DNA of 64,000 bases from assembly GCF_018070025.1 (NCBI RefSeq), contig NZ_JAGPYQ010000001.1, positions 8,308,001-8,372,000 on the forward strand, in the 5' to 3' direction. The DNA is from Streptomyces liliiviolaceus (GTDB lineage Bacteria > Actinomycetota > Actinomycetes > Streptomycetales > Streptomycetaceae). Shown one piece after another: positions 52,272 through 61,113 of this stretch. How positions within the stretch are numbered: position 1 is the first letter of the stretch; every line of letters begins with the position of its first letter. The position numbers and the translations under genes are program-made. Below the pieces are notes generated by a model. The model made no database searches. It was not told the origin of the DNA and worked only from the letters and a program-made list of their open reading frames with translations.

Positions 52272-53658
52272 CGGAGACGGTGCGCCCGGCGGGCGGACGT
52301 CCCGGCGCCGCCGCGGCGAGCCGGAGGGACACATGCCGGATGAATCGCTGCAGGTCGACGCAGTAGACGGAAGGGTGGGAGAAACCCTGCCCGGCGCGGT
52401 AGCGGTGCGCGTAGTTGCCGCCGCCGCAGACGGTGAGCAGGGGGCAGGCCCGGCAGCGGGTCGCCAGTGCGGCGGCCCCCGCCTGTCGTGCCATGACGCC
52501 GGGATGGCGCAGCGCCTCGTCGAAGCTGTTCCGGTGCACGTCGAGGCCGGTCCACGCCGCTCCGTCGTACGCCGACTTGAGGGAGTCCACCTGCTCGATG
52601 GAGCCGTCGGTCTCCACGACGACGGCGTCGAACGGAGCGAGCCCCAGCGCCTCCGTCACCGCGGGGAGCCCCATGAGCAGAGCCATGCACTCTTCGAAGA
52701 GGCGCACCCGGGTCTCCCTTCGCGGTCCCCGCCACCAGCGGTCGAACACGGCACAGAGCCAGTCTCCGTACGGTGTCGGTGCGTCGCGAGGGGTGTCGGC
52801 CTCCTCCGGTCCCAGTCTGAGGTACGGCGGCGGCGCCGACCAGTTCCCGTGCGGAAGCAGGAGGTCGAGGACCGGCGGGCGCAGGGCAAGCAAGGACTCG
52901 TAGACCTCGACAGGGGGTGTGGCAGGGTCCACGACGGTGAGAATCCCGGCGTACGAGTCCGGAAAGTGGTCGGCGAGCAGTCGGGCGCCGCGGACCGCGG
53001 CGGGCCAGGAGGGGCCGCCCCCGCGCGCCACCCGGAGCGCGTTGTGCGAGGGCAGGCCGCCGTCGAGGCTGATCCCGACGCGGATGTCCTGTCGGGCGAG
53101 CACGGTGAGCCGGTGCGCGTTCAGAAGGGTGGCGTTGGTCTGTACGACGGCATGCACCGTGCAGGAGCGCGGAACCCGGTCGCGCACGCTCTCGGTGAAA
53201 CGGGCAAGCGTGTCGGCTCCCGCCAGAAGGGGCTCTCCACCGTGCAGCACCAAGGACAGCGCGCCGAGCCCATGCGTCCTCGCATGTTCGGCGATACGGT
53301 CCGCCGTGCGTTCCAGCACCTCGGAGGACGCGCCGGCGGGGCGGTCGAGCCAGGAACGGTCCGGGCCCTCGTAGAGATAGCAGTACCGGCACGCGAGGTT
53401 GCATCTGCCATGCGCCTTGACGATGAACTGGCGAAAAGGTGCAGACGTGACCGGCGTCGATGCCGACACGGATCCCTGCAGGCCGTCCACCCGGCACCCC
53501 CAGCCGTCGAGTTCTTCCTCCGGTACCGCAGGCTCCCGCGGCTCCGTGCGCTCACCCGCGCCTCGTCGTCGGCGCAGCACGAGGTCAAGCCGCACCTCGA
53601 CCCCGCATTGACCGTCCGCAGCGCCATTACCAGCGCTTTCCCGGTCGCAAACGCTCAC
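52255..53658 (-). CDS. fxsB: FxsB-type radical SAM/SPASM peptide maturase
   Basis: The chain of 467 residues has the radical SAM cluster motif CNLACRYC (Cys86, Cys90, Cys93), preceded by FRQFIVKAHGR and followed by LSLVLHGGEPLLAG and VGISLDGGLPSHNALRVARG. It ends with a SPASM-like Cys cluster, CRACPLLTVCGGGNYAHRY. This is the FxsB pattern. FxsB, GrrM and XncB enzymes are known to make three-residue cyclophanes in short precursor peptides. The precursor gene lies 56 bp upstream. The start is uncertain: GTG at 53658 has no good ribosome-binding site, and GTG at 53469, preceded by AGGG, would remove 63 residues that homologues appear to lack. No RiPP recognition element was recognised. Confidence 0.9.
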   Translation of the reverse strand: MSVCDRESAGNGAADGQCGVEVRLDLVLRRRRGAGERTEPREPAVPEEELDGWGCRVDGLQGSVSASTPVTSAPFRQFIVKAHGRCNLACRYCYLYEGPDRSWLDRPAGASSEVLERTADRIAEHARTHGLGALSLVLHGGEPLLAGADTLARFTESVRDRVPRSCTVHAVVQTNATLLNAHRLTVLARQDIRVGISLDGGLPSHNALRVARGGGPSWPAAVRGARLLADHFPDSYAGILTVVDPATPPVEVYESLLALRPPVLDLLLPHGNWSAPPPYLRLGPEEADTPRDAPTPYGDWLCAVFDRWWRGPRRETRVRLFEECMALLMGLPAVTEALGLAPFDAVVVETDGSIEQVDSLKSAYDGAAWTGLDVHRNSFDEALRHPGVMARQAGAAALATRCRACPLLTVCGGGNYAHRYRAGQGFSHPSVYCVDLQRFIRHVSLRLAAAAPGRPPAGRTVSGGDTP

Positions 53659-53714
53659 CGGCCGAAGCTGTCCGATTCAACCGGCGGACCGGCCGGAACC
53701 GGCATCCCGTGCGG

Positions 53715-53891
53715 CTAGAACGCGTTGTTGAACCCCCACAGCATCTCGCTCGGCTGCTCCGCCCTCTCCCTGAGTTCGGCCAGAACCTCGGCCAGCACCG
53801 GGTGCTCGATCGTCCTCAACTCCGCGAGCCCCAGTGCGAGAAGATCCGGCAGCGGCTCCGCGGCCGTCTGCTCATCGTCCTCTGCGCCCAT
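53715..53891 (-). CDS. fxsA: FxsA-like RiPP precursor peptide with FxNxx C-terminus
   Basis: The 58-residue peptide has an acidic N-terminus, the leader-like segment LPDLLALGLAELRTIEHPVL and the C-terminal end SEMLWGFNNAF. FxsA peptides normally end Phe-x-Ser-x-x; here the last five residues are Phe54-Asn-Asn56-Ala-Phe58, so Asn stands in the Ser position. FxsB-type enzymes join the aromatic residue to the beta-carbon of the residue two positions on, so a Phe54-Asn56 cyclophane is the predicted product. The ATG has a G-rich GGAGGGAGGGAG run upstream. It is the first gene of the fxs cassette and is followed by fxsB on the same strand. Confidence 0.85.
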   Translation of the reverse strand: MGAEDDEQTAAEPLPDLLALGLAELRTIEHPVLAEVLAELRERAEQPSEMLWGFNNAF

Positions 53892-54147
53892 CCTTCGACT
53901 CCCTCCCTCCGCCCGACCCCACATGCGCCCCGCCGGTTCCGGCACTTCCACCGGTCGGCGGGTTGCCATTACGGGCCCACCGTCCCGTAGGACATACCCC
54001 GCCAGTGACGTGCCTGCGCACCCGGGAGCGTGGCGGACCTCGCACAGGTACATCGAGCGGGCACGCGGCACGGGCCGGTCCAGGCGCCCTATCCTGCTGT
54101 ACAGCCTTTCAGCACAGCTTTTCAGCGAAAACGACGGAGCACTACGC
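53892..54147. promoter_or_regulatory. Divergent control region between fxsA and the DUF6104 gene
   Basis: These 256 bp must contain both promoters. TATCCT at about 54090 could be a -10 for the DUF6104 gene. A short CTTTTCAGC/CTTTCAGC direct repeat lies just before that gene (54107-54126). I see no clear operator. Confidence 0.35.
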
Positions 54148-54330
54148 ATGTACTTCACCGACCGCGGTATCGAAGAGCTGGAGAAGCGGCGCGGCGAGGA
54201 AGAGGTCACCTTCGAGTGGCTCGCCGAACAGCTGCGCACCTTCGTCGACCTGAACCCGGACTTCGAGGTCCCAGTCGAACGCCTGGCAACCTGGCTGGCC
54301 CGCCTGGACGACGACGAGGACGAGGAGTAA
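54148..54330 (+). CDS. DUF6104 small acidic protein
   Basis: This 60-residue cytoplasmic protein (MYFTDRGIEELEKRRGEEEV, then FEWLAEQLRTFVDLNPDFEV and an acidic DDDEDEE tail) matches a short family conserved across streptomycetes with no known function. It is helical and strongly acidic at the end. The ATG at 54148 follows ACGGAGC. It marks the point where conserved gene order resumes after the accessory block. Confidence 0.85.
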   Translation: MYFTDRGIEELEKRRGEEEVTFEWLAEQLRTFVDLNPDFEVPVERLATWLARLDDDEDEE

Positions 54331-54691
54331 CCACCCCCTCCCCCTCTGGAACCACCATGGGCCCCCTCAGCCCGTCCGGCGTTTGAGGACGAGCGCGTAG
54401 CGCGATTGCGGGGGCGAGGGGGCGCAGCCCCCATGCAGGGACGGGAACGGGAAGGGGCGGCGGGGGCGAAAACACCCGGTCGCGATATGGCGGGACGCCC
54501 TCGCCGCGGAGCGGCAGCCACCGCCCCCCGACGGGCATCGCGAGGTCGAATTATCCACATTTAGCACCATTGAGGCACCACGGTTCACCAGAACGAATGC
54601 CTTGACTTCCCGCATCCGCGATATATCGTGTCTATCAGGAGACGCGATATGGCGCGTCACCGCGTCCGCCCCTGCCGAGGAGGTCAGCACC
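54331..54691. other. Intergenic 361 bp with a second type of dispersed repeat
   Basis: No gene is supported. At 54368-54393 the stretch CCCGTCCGGCGTTTGAGGAC plus flanks matches a different short repeat that I know to recur in Streptomyces intergenic DNA. GGGCGCAGCCCCC follows. The last 80 bp hold the operator-like CGCGATAT repeats described separately. Confidence 0.6.
54617..54650. promoter_or_regulatory. Two CGCGATAT repeats and palindrome CGATATATCG before DUF4097/padR
   Basis: CGCGATAT occurs at 54617-54624 (inside the palindrome CGATATATCG, 54619-54628) and again at 54643-54650, 26 bp apart. A third copy is at 54481-54488. They lie 40-75 bp before the DUF4097 start and may be the operator of the PadR protein encoded by the second gene. 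Confidence 0.45.
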
Positions 54692-55729
54692 ATGTCCGAG
54701 TGGTCCGTCGCAGAGCCAAGGAAGCTCACGTTCGACGAACCGGTGACGGCTCTCCACGTACGCATCGCCAGCGGCACGGTGAACGTGGTGGGGATCGACG
54801 AGGGCCCCGCCCACCTCGAAGTCTCCTCGATAGAGGGACCGCCCCTGATAGTCACGCAGGAGAACGGCACCCTGACGGTCGCGTACGAGGACCTGCCCTG
54901 GAAGGGCTTCCTCAAGTGGCTCGACCGCAAGGGCTGGCACCGCAGCGCGGTGGTCTCCCTGGCCGTACCCGCCCGCACCCGCGTCGAGGTGGGCGTGGTC
55001 GGCGCCACCGCCATGGTCTCCGGCATCGACGGCCGGACCGTGGTGAAGGGCATCTCCGGCGACACCACCCTCGTGGGCCTCTCGGGCCCGGTCCGCGCGG
55101 ACACGGTCTCGGGGAACGTGGAGGTCCAGGCCCTCACCGGCGACCTCCGGCTCAACTCCATCTCCGGCGACCTGACCGTCATCGAGGGCTCCAGCCCCTC
55201 CGTGCGGGTCGACTCGGTCAGCGGCTCCGTGATCGTCGACCTGGATCCGGCCGGCCGGTCCAGCGACATCCGGCTGACCAGCATCTCGGGGGAGATCGCC
55301 GTCCGCCTGCCGCATCCGGCCGACGCGGAGGTCGAGGTGGACTCGGCGAGCGGCACGGTCTCCAGCGCCTTCGAGGACCTGCGGATCGACGGCCGGTGGG
55401 GCGCCAAGAAGATCACCGGCAGGCTCGGCGCGGGGAACGGCCGCCTGAAGGCGACCACCGTCTCCGGTTCGATCGCACTGTTGCGCAGGCCCCCGGCGGA
55501 GGACGAGCCATGGGACGAGGAAGTGGATTTCGAGAAGAAGGCGGACGTCGGGGAGGATGACCCACGGGACACGGCTCCTGCCTCACCCGGGACCACCGGA
55601 CCCGCTTCCGAGACGCCCGCGTCAGCCACCCTCTCCACCCCCGCGCAACATCCAGCCGCCGACGCCGCCACCGCCACTGACGCCACCGACGGATCACCCG
55701 ACGGCCCGACCCACCAGAAGGGGCTCTGA
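54692..55729 (+). CDS. DUF4097-family beta-repeat protein
   Basis: The 345-residue protein is built of short beta repeats with the period IxGDxxV: VVKGISGDTTLVGLSGPV, VSGNVEVQALTGDLRLNSIS, VDSVSGSVIVDLD and TTVSGSIALLRR. A Pro/Ala/Thr-rich tail of about 75 residues follows. No signal peptide or membrane segment is visible. DUF4097 proteins form beta-helix-like folds of unknown role and are often encoded with PadR regulators, as here: the padR ATG lies 1 bp after this stop. The ATG has GAGGAGGTCAG upstream. Confidence 0.88.
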   Translation: MSEWSVAEPRKLTFDEPVTALHVRIASGTVNVVGIDEGPAHLEVSSIEGPPLIVTQENGTLTVAYEDLPWKGFLKWLDRKGWHRSAVVSLAVPARTRVEVGVVGATAMVSGIDGRTVVKGISGDTTLVGLSGPVRADTVSGNVEVQALTGDLRLNSISGDLTVIEGSSPSVRVDSVSGSVIVDLDPAGRSSDIRLTSISGEIAVRLPHPADAEVEVDSASGTVSSAFEDLRIDGRWGAKKITGRLGAGNGRLKATTVSGSIALLRRPPAEDEPWDEEVDFEKKADVGEDDPRDTAPASPGTTGPASETPASATLSTPAQHPAADAATATDATDGSPDGPTHQKGL

Positions 55730-55730
55730 C

Positions 55731-56813
55731 ATGGCTCCCGTCTTTGCCCATGGCCGCCTGCGGCTCTACCTCCTGAAACTGCTCGACGAGGCACCACGCC
55801 ACGGTTACGAGGTGATCCGCCTCCTGGAGGAGCGCTTCCAGGGGCTGTACGCGCCGTCGGCAGGCACCGTCTACCCCCGGCTGGCCAAGCTGGAGGCCGA
55901 GGGCCTGGTCACCCACACCACCGAGGGCGGCCGGAAGGTGTACGCGATCACGGACGCCGGCCGTGCCGAGCTGGCCGACCGCAGCGGCGAACTGGCCGAC
56001 CTGGAGCTGGAGATCCGCGAATCGGTCGCCGAGCTGGCCGCGGAGATCCGGGCCGACGTGCGTGGCGCCGCGGGGGATCTGCGCCGCGAGATGCGGGCCG
56101 CGGCGAGCGAGGCCCGGCGGGGTTCCACGGGAGCCGGTGCCAAGGCGCACGGCGAACGCGAGGGCGCCCACGGCGACTTCACGGACCTCGGGGACAAGGA
56201 GGCCTGGCGCGCCGCCAAGGAGGAGATGCGTCGCGTCAAGCAGGAGTGGAAGGAGCAGGCCCGGCGCGCCAAGGACGAGAGCCGGCGGGCCCGCGAGGAG
56301 GCCACGCGGGCCCGGCACCAGGCCAAGGAGGCCCAGGAGCGGGCCCGGACGCAGGCGCAGGAGGAGCTCCAGCGCATCGCCAAGCACGTCCAGGACCAGG
56401 TGCAGGACCACTTCACCCGGGGCGACTGGCCGACGGGGGTCCGGGAGGGCCTCACCGAGCTCGCCAAGGAGTTCGGCGATTTCGGGAAGGACTTCGGCAA
56501 GGAGTTCGGTAAGGACTTCGGCTTCGGCCGGTCGGGGGCGGGAGCCGGGACGGAGACGAGGAAGCCCGGTCGTCCCGACTACACGGACACCCCTGAGGAC
56601 TTCCCCGCCGGTTACGAACCCTCCTGGGCCCACGAGGACTCGACGGGCGATCCCAGCCGGGACCTGGACCGGCTGCTGGACCGCTTCCGCGACGACATCC
56701 GCGACGCGGCCCGCGATCACGGGGTGACGGAGCAACAACTGCGCGATGCCCGCCGGCATCTGTCGTCGGCCGCGGCGCACATAGGTGCGGTACTGCGGAT
56801 GCCCAAGGGCTGA
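55731..56813 (+). CDS. PadR-family regulator with long coiled-coil C-terminus
   Basis: The N-terminal 90 residues are a PadR winged helix (LRLYLLKLLDEAPRHGYEVI, APSAGTVYPRLAKLEAEGLV, RKVYAITDAG). The remaining 270 residues are unusual: a long charged coiled coil (EMRRVKQEWKEQARRAKDES), an FGKDF/FGKEF repeat near residue 245, and a helical C-terminus (TEQQLRDARRHLSSAAAHIG). Typical PadR proteins have 110-180 residues, so this is at least twice the usual length. It is translated right after the DUF4097 gene. It probably represses its own operon through the CGCGATAT sites. Confidence 0.9.
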   Translation: MAPVFAHGRLRLYLLKLLDEAPRHGYEVIRLLEERFQGLYAPSAGTVYPRLAKLEAEGLVTHTTEGGRKVYAITDAGRAELADRSGELADLELEIRESVAELAAEIRADVRGAAGDLRREMRAAASEARRGSTGAGAKAHGEREGAHGDFTDLGDKEAWRAAKEEMRRVKQEWKEQARRAKDESRRAREEATRARHQAKEAQERARTQAQEELQRIAKHVQDQVQDHFTRGDWPTGVREGLTELAKEFGDFGKDFGKEFGKDFGFGRSGAGAGTETRKPGRPDYTDTPEDFPAGYEPSWAHEDSTGDPSRDLDRLLDRFRDDIRDAARDHGVTEQQLRDARRHLSSAAAHIGAVLRMPKG

Positions 56814-56894
56814 CCGGCGGGCCGACCGGCGGGCTGACCGGTGGGCGAGGCTGCGAGGCGGTTCAGGAGCGGACCGCCTCGCCTCTCCTCCCCC

Positions 56895-57506
56895 TCAGCT
56901 CGCCTTCGCCTCTCCCCCGCCGTACAGCACGCGCCGCAGGGACACGTAGGTCACGCCGTGGTCGGCCAGCACCTCCGACGGGACTCCGGGGCGGGCGGCC
57001 AGCGCGAGGAGAAGATGCTCGTCGCCGATGTGCCGGTCCTGCTGGGCGAGGGCCATGCGCAGGGACTCGGTGAGGACGTCCTTGGCACCGCGCGCGAAGG
57101 GACGCCGCTGACCGACGAAGCCGGCCCACCAGCCCTTGCCGCCACGCCCACTGTCGTTACCGGCGCCCTTCGCGTTCCCGTGAGAGCCCTCCAAGGCGCC
57201 CTCGCCATGGGCCTCCTCGACGCGGGAGACGATCGCCGAGACGTCGATGCCCAGCCCCGAGAGGGCGTCGGTGTCGGCGCGGGAGAGGCCGCCGCGGCGG
57301 CGCGCCTCGGCCAGCGCCCGCTGGACGGACTCCCTGCGCCCGCCGAGCCCCAGGGACGTCAGGGCGAACGACGCACGGCTCGCCTCGCGGTCGAGGAGTG
57401 CCAGCAGCAGGTGCTGTTCCTCGACCGTCTCCGCGTCCAGGCGTTCGGCGTGGCCGACCGCGCCGAGGACCACCGCGCGGGCGTCCTTGGTGAACCGTTC
57501 GAACAT
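56895..57506 (-). CDS. Clp N-terminal (ClpC-N-like) repeat protein
   Basis: The 203-residue protein contains two Clp N-terminal repeats (MFERFTKDARAVVLGAVGHA with EEQHLLLALLDREASRASFA, and LTESLRMALAQQDRHIGDEH with LLLALAARPGVPSEVL), joined by a Gly-rich linker. No AAA module is present, so it cannot unfold proteins itself. It may bind substrates or compete with ClpC for adaptors. The ATG overlaps the stop of the upstream HTH gene by one base (TGATG), so the two are coupled. Confidence 0.9.
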   Translation of the reverse strand: MFERFTKDARAVVLGAVGHAERLDAETVEEQHLLLALLDREASRASFALTSLGLGGRRESVQRALAEARRRGGLSRADTDALSGLGIDVSAIVSRVEEAHGEGALEGSHGNAKGAGNDSGRGGKGWWAGFVGQRRPFARGAKDVLTESLRMALAQQDRHIGDEHLLLALAARPGVPSEVLADHGVTYVSLRRVLYGGGEAKAS

Positions 57507-57715
57507 CACTGCCTCCCGTACTTCTTGTGCACGGCCTGCCTGCTGACACCCAGTTCCGCGGCGATCTCCTGCCACGACCAACCCTGATTGCGCGCGCTGC
57601 GCACCTGTACCGCTTCGAGCTGCTCCAGGAGCCGCCGCAACGCGGTGACGGCCCGCAGCCCGATCCGCGGATCGCGGTCGCCCGCGCGCTCGGCGAGATC
57701 CGTTGCTTCGGTCAT
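57506..57715 (-). CDS. Small helix-turn-helix protein
   Basis: This 69-residue protein ends in an HTH, NQGWSWQEIAAELGVSRQAVHKKYG, preceded by one helix (AVTALRRLLEQLEAVQVRSA). Such short HTH proteins encoded just before a Clp-N protein recur in actinobacteria. The pair is probably autoregulated: an inverted repeat overlaps the -35 region 30-50 bp upstream. Confidence 0.88.
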   Translation of the reverse strand: MTEATDLAERAGDRDPRIGLRAVTALRRLLEQLEAVQVRSARNQGWSWQEIAAELGVSRQAVHKKYGRQ

Positions 57716-57718
57716 GAT

Positions 57719-57764
57719 GTCAACTTAGATTGACACACCAGGGATTGTCAACGCCGGTTGACAA
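57719..57764 (-). promoter_or_regulatory. Promoter with two inverted repeats before the HTH/Clp-N pair
   Basis: TTGTCAAC-GCCG-GTTGACAA (57745-57764) is a perfect 8-bp inverted repeat containing TTGACA on the minus strand. TAAGTT follows after 18 bp as a -10 candidate. A second repeat, GTCAA-N6-TTGAC, lies at 57719-57734, covering the -10 and start region. Both share the GTCAA/TTGAC half-site, a good sign of one dimeric repressor, probably the small HTH protein. Confidence 0.6.
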
Positions 57765-57808
57765 CTCGGAAGGAGTCGATGCCAGGGGGCGGTGCCAGAA
57801 GGCGGCGG

Positions 57809-58777
57809 TCAGGAGGCGGCGGTCAGTACGACCTTGCCGAAGAGTTCGCCGGACTCCATCCGCTCGAAGCCCTCGCGGGCGCGGTCCAGCGGGAGGATCT
57901 CGTCGATGACGGGGCGTACGTCGGTGGCGGCGCAGAAGGACAGGAGGTCCTCCAGTTCGTCCTTGGTGCCCATCGTGGAGCCGACGACCTTGAGTTCGAG
58001 GAAGAAGATGCGGGTCAGTTCGGCGTGCGAGGGCCGGTCACCGCTCGTGGCGCCCGAGATGACCAGGGTGCCGCCCGGCTTCAGGGACTTGACCGAGTGG
58101 GACCATGTGGCGGCGCCGACGGTTTCGATGACGGCGTCCACGCGATGCGGGAGCCGGGCGCCCGACTCGACGGCTTCGACGGCACCGAGTTCCAGGGCGC
58201 GCTTGCGCTTCGCCTCGTCCCGGCTGGTGGCGAAGACGCGAAGCCCCGCGGCCTTGCCGAGCGCGATCGCGGCCGTGGCGACACCGCCGCCGGCTCCCTG
58301 AACGAGAACCGAGTCACCGGGTCGTACACCGGCGTTGGTGAAGAGCATGCGGTACGCCGTCAGCCAGGCGGTGGGCAGGCAGGCGGCCTCTTCGAAGGAG
58401 AGCTCGGCGGGCTTGGGCAGGACGTTCCAGGTGGGGACCGAGACCTGCTCGGCGAAGGTTCCCTGGTAGCGCTCGGTGAGGATGGAGCGGGGTTCCTTCG
58501 GGCCGACCCCGTGGCCCGTCTGCCCGATGACGGAGTGCAGGACGACTTCGTTGCCGTCCTCGTCGATCCCCGCGGCATCGCATCCGAGGATCATCGGCAG
58601 CTTGTCCTCGGCGAGGCCGACTCCGCGCAGCGACCAGAGGTCGTGATGGTTCAGGGAGGCGGCCTTGACGTTCACGGTCGTCCAGCCGGGGCGGGGCTCG
58701 GGGGCTGGGCGGTCACCCAGCTCCAGGCCGTTCAGGGGGTGGTCGCGGTCGATACGGGCGGCGTAGGCAGCGAACAT
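57809..58777 (-). CDS. Zinc-free MDR oxidoreductase, quinone-oxidoreductase-like
   Basis: The 322-residue medium-chain dehydrogenase/reductase has an N-terminal GroES-like domain (VNVKAASLNHHDLWSLRGVG, LGCDAAGIDEDGNEV), a Rossmann domain with the nucleotide motif VLVQGAGGGVATAAIALGKA, and the C-terminal SLKPGGTLVISGATSG. The structural zinc cysteines are absent. The Ser/Arg after the second strand (ATSRDEAKR) suggests NADPH. The substrate is unknown; quinones or enones are likely. It stands alone, with repeat DNA upstream and the HTH promoter downstream. Confidence 0.9.
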   Translation of the reverse strand: MFAAYAARIDRDHPLNGLELGDRPAPEPRPGWTTVNVKAASLNHHDLWSLRGVGLAEDKLPMILGCDAAGIDEDGNEVVLHSVIGQTGHGVGPKEPRSILTERYQGTFAEQVSVPTWNVLPKPAELSFEEAACLPTAWLTAYRMLFTNAGVRPGDSVLVQGAGGGVATAAIALGKAAGLRVFATSRDEAKRKRALELGAVEAVESGARLPHRVDAVIETVGAATWSHSVKSLKPGGTLVISGATSGDRPSHAELTRIFFLELKVVGSTMGTKDELEDLLSFCAATDVRPVIDEILPLDRAREGFERMESGELFGKVVLTAAS

Positions 58778-59170
58778 GTGCCGACCCTAGGTGGCGGGTG
58801 CGTCCGACGGAACGGCTCTCCTCTGTGACACGCGTCCCCCACCACCCCTGAAAGATTGCGCCGTTCCCCGCGCCCCTGGGCAGTGTCGTCGACTTTCCCG
58901 CCGTCGTGGCTGGTCGCGCAGTTCCCCGCGCCCCCAAGAAGGCAAGCCGGGGCGCAGCCCCGCTTGCTCAGGGGCGCGGGGAACTGCGCGAGCAACCCCC
59001 ACCGACCCGCACCCACCACACCACCCCCACCACCCCCCACCCAAGGGGCGCGGGGAACTGCGCGGCCAGCCCCCACCGGCCCGCACCCACCCACCCACCG
59101 GACGCCCCACCCCCGGGCCCCGGGCCACCCACCCACCCAGCCGAACCCCCGGAAAGAATTTTCCGGCAAA
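58778..59170. repeat. Intergenic array of dispersed repeats
   Basis: Repeat cores occur at 58857-58877 and 58915-58935 (plus orientation) and at 58970-58990 and 59044-59064 (inverted). They are separated by C-rich CCACCC tracts, which give the low-complexity stretch 59000-59150. No gene is supported. Confidence 0.8.
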
Positions 59171-59210
59171 CGGCTTCGGGCCCCGCCCACCTGGACGGGA
59201 CCCGAAGCCG
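59171..59210 (-). terminator. Terminator of the malic enzyme gene
   Basis: CGGCTTCGGG (59171-59180) pairs with CCCGAAGCCG (59201-59210), with a further inner CCCG/CGGG pairing. It lies 21 bp after the malic enzyme stop codon. Confidence 0.85.
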
Positions 59211-59230
59211 ACAGGAGAGAATCCGCGCGG

Positions 59231-60454
<1,224 letters not shown>

Positions 60455-61113
60455 TTTGTTTTACCCCTTAAGTCTTCTTGGTTGAGGGTTGCCGCTCCTG
60501 GTGAGGAACGGGCGGGCACCGCGCATATCCCTGATGACTGTTAAGTACGGAACATGCGCGACGGGCGCGCCGCACACGCGCCCTGAGCCCCGGATGAGGG
60601 GTGTAAGGAACCTTCTTACCGGACGGACCGCACCGCGGACGAGTCGATAGCGCGAAGCTCACACGTGGACGGCCGAAGCCCGCGCACCGGAGCGCCTGGA
60701 CCCCCGCATCACGGAGGCCGGGCTCGTATACCGGAGCGCGAAGGTCACATACCGGTGACATGACTCATGGCCGAATACGCCGAACAAGACCACTTCACGA
60801 ACAATCCGCCGATAGGCGCCATGGTGTCGTAAGTGCGCAGAAGCGGCCGCACTCATCGCGGGATCCACAGAAGATCCTCCGGCCCTCGCGGAGGTTTTCC
60901 GCACAAGATCCGGTCGAGCCGGACCGCTTCGGTCCGGTTAGGGGGTCACCCGTTATCCGATTTTGACATGGCGGGCACCCTGAAGGGACGAGTCCGAATG
61001 GCAAGATGCCCTAATCACACGAGGTCGCGACACCCGAAGGTGTGTGTTCTCGTCGACCCATCGGCTACTGCCGACCCATCGGCAACTCCACCCACCCGCC
61101 GGAGGAACCCACC
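60455..61113. promoter_or_regulatory. Long divergent control region of malic enzyme and ABC operon
   Basis: The 659 bp hold no credible gene. Visible elements are GTCAC-ATACCG-GTGAC (60744-60759), a hairpin CCGGACCG-CTT-CGGTCCGG (60919-60937), a TTGACA at about 60964 that could be a -35, and a direct repeat of CGACCCATCGGC (61054-61065 and 61072-61083) in the leader. The GGAGGA at 61101 is the ribosome-binding site. Confidence 0.45.

Noticed and set aside
39232..53891. Prophage or integrative element carrying the nine-gene block
   Set aside because: I see no integrase, no attachment-site repeat, no tRNA and no phage structural gene at either border.
60659..60904. Small minus-strand open frame in the malic enzyme/ABC gap
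   Set aside because: No ribosome-binding site, no family resemblance, and it covers the likely promoter elements.
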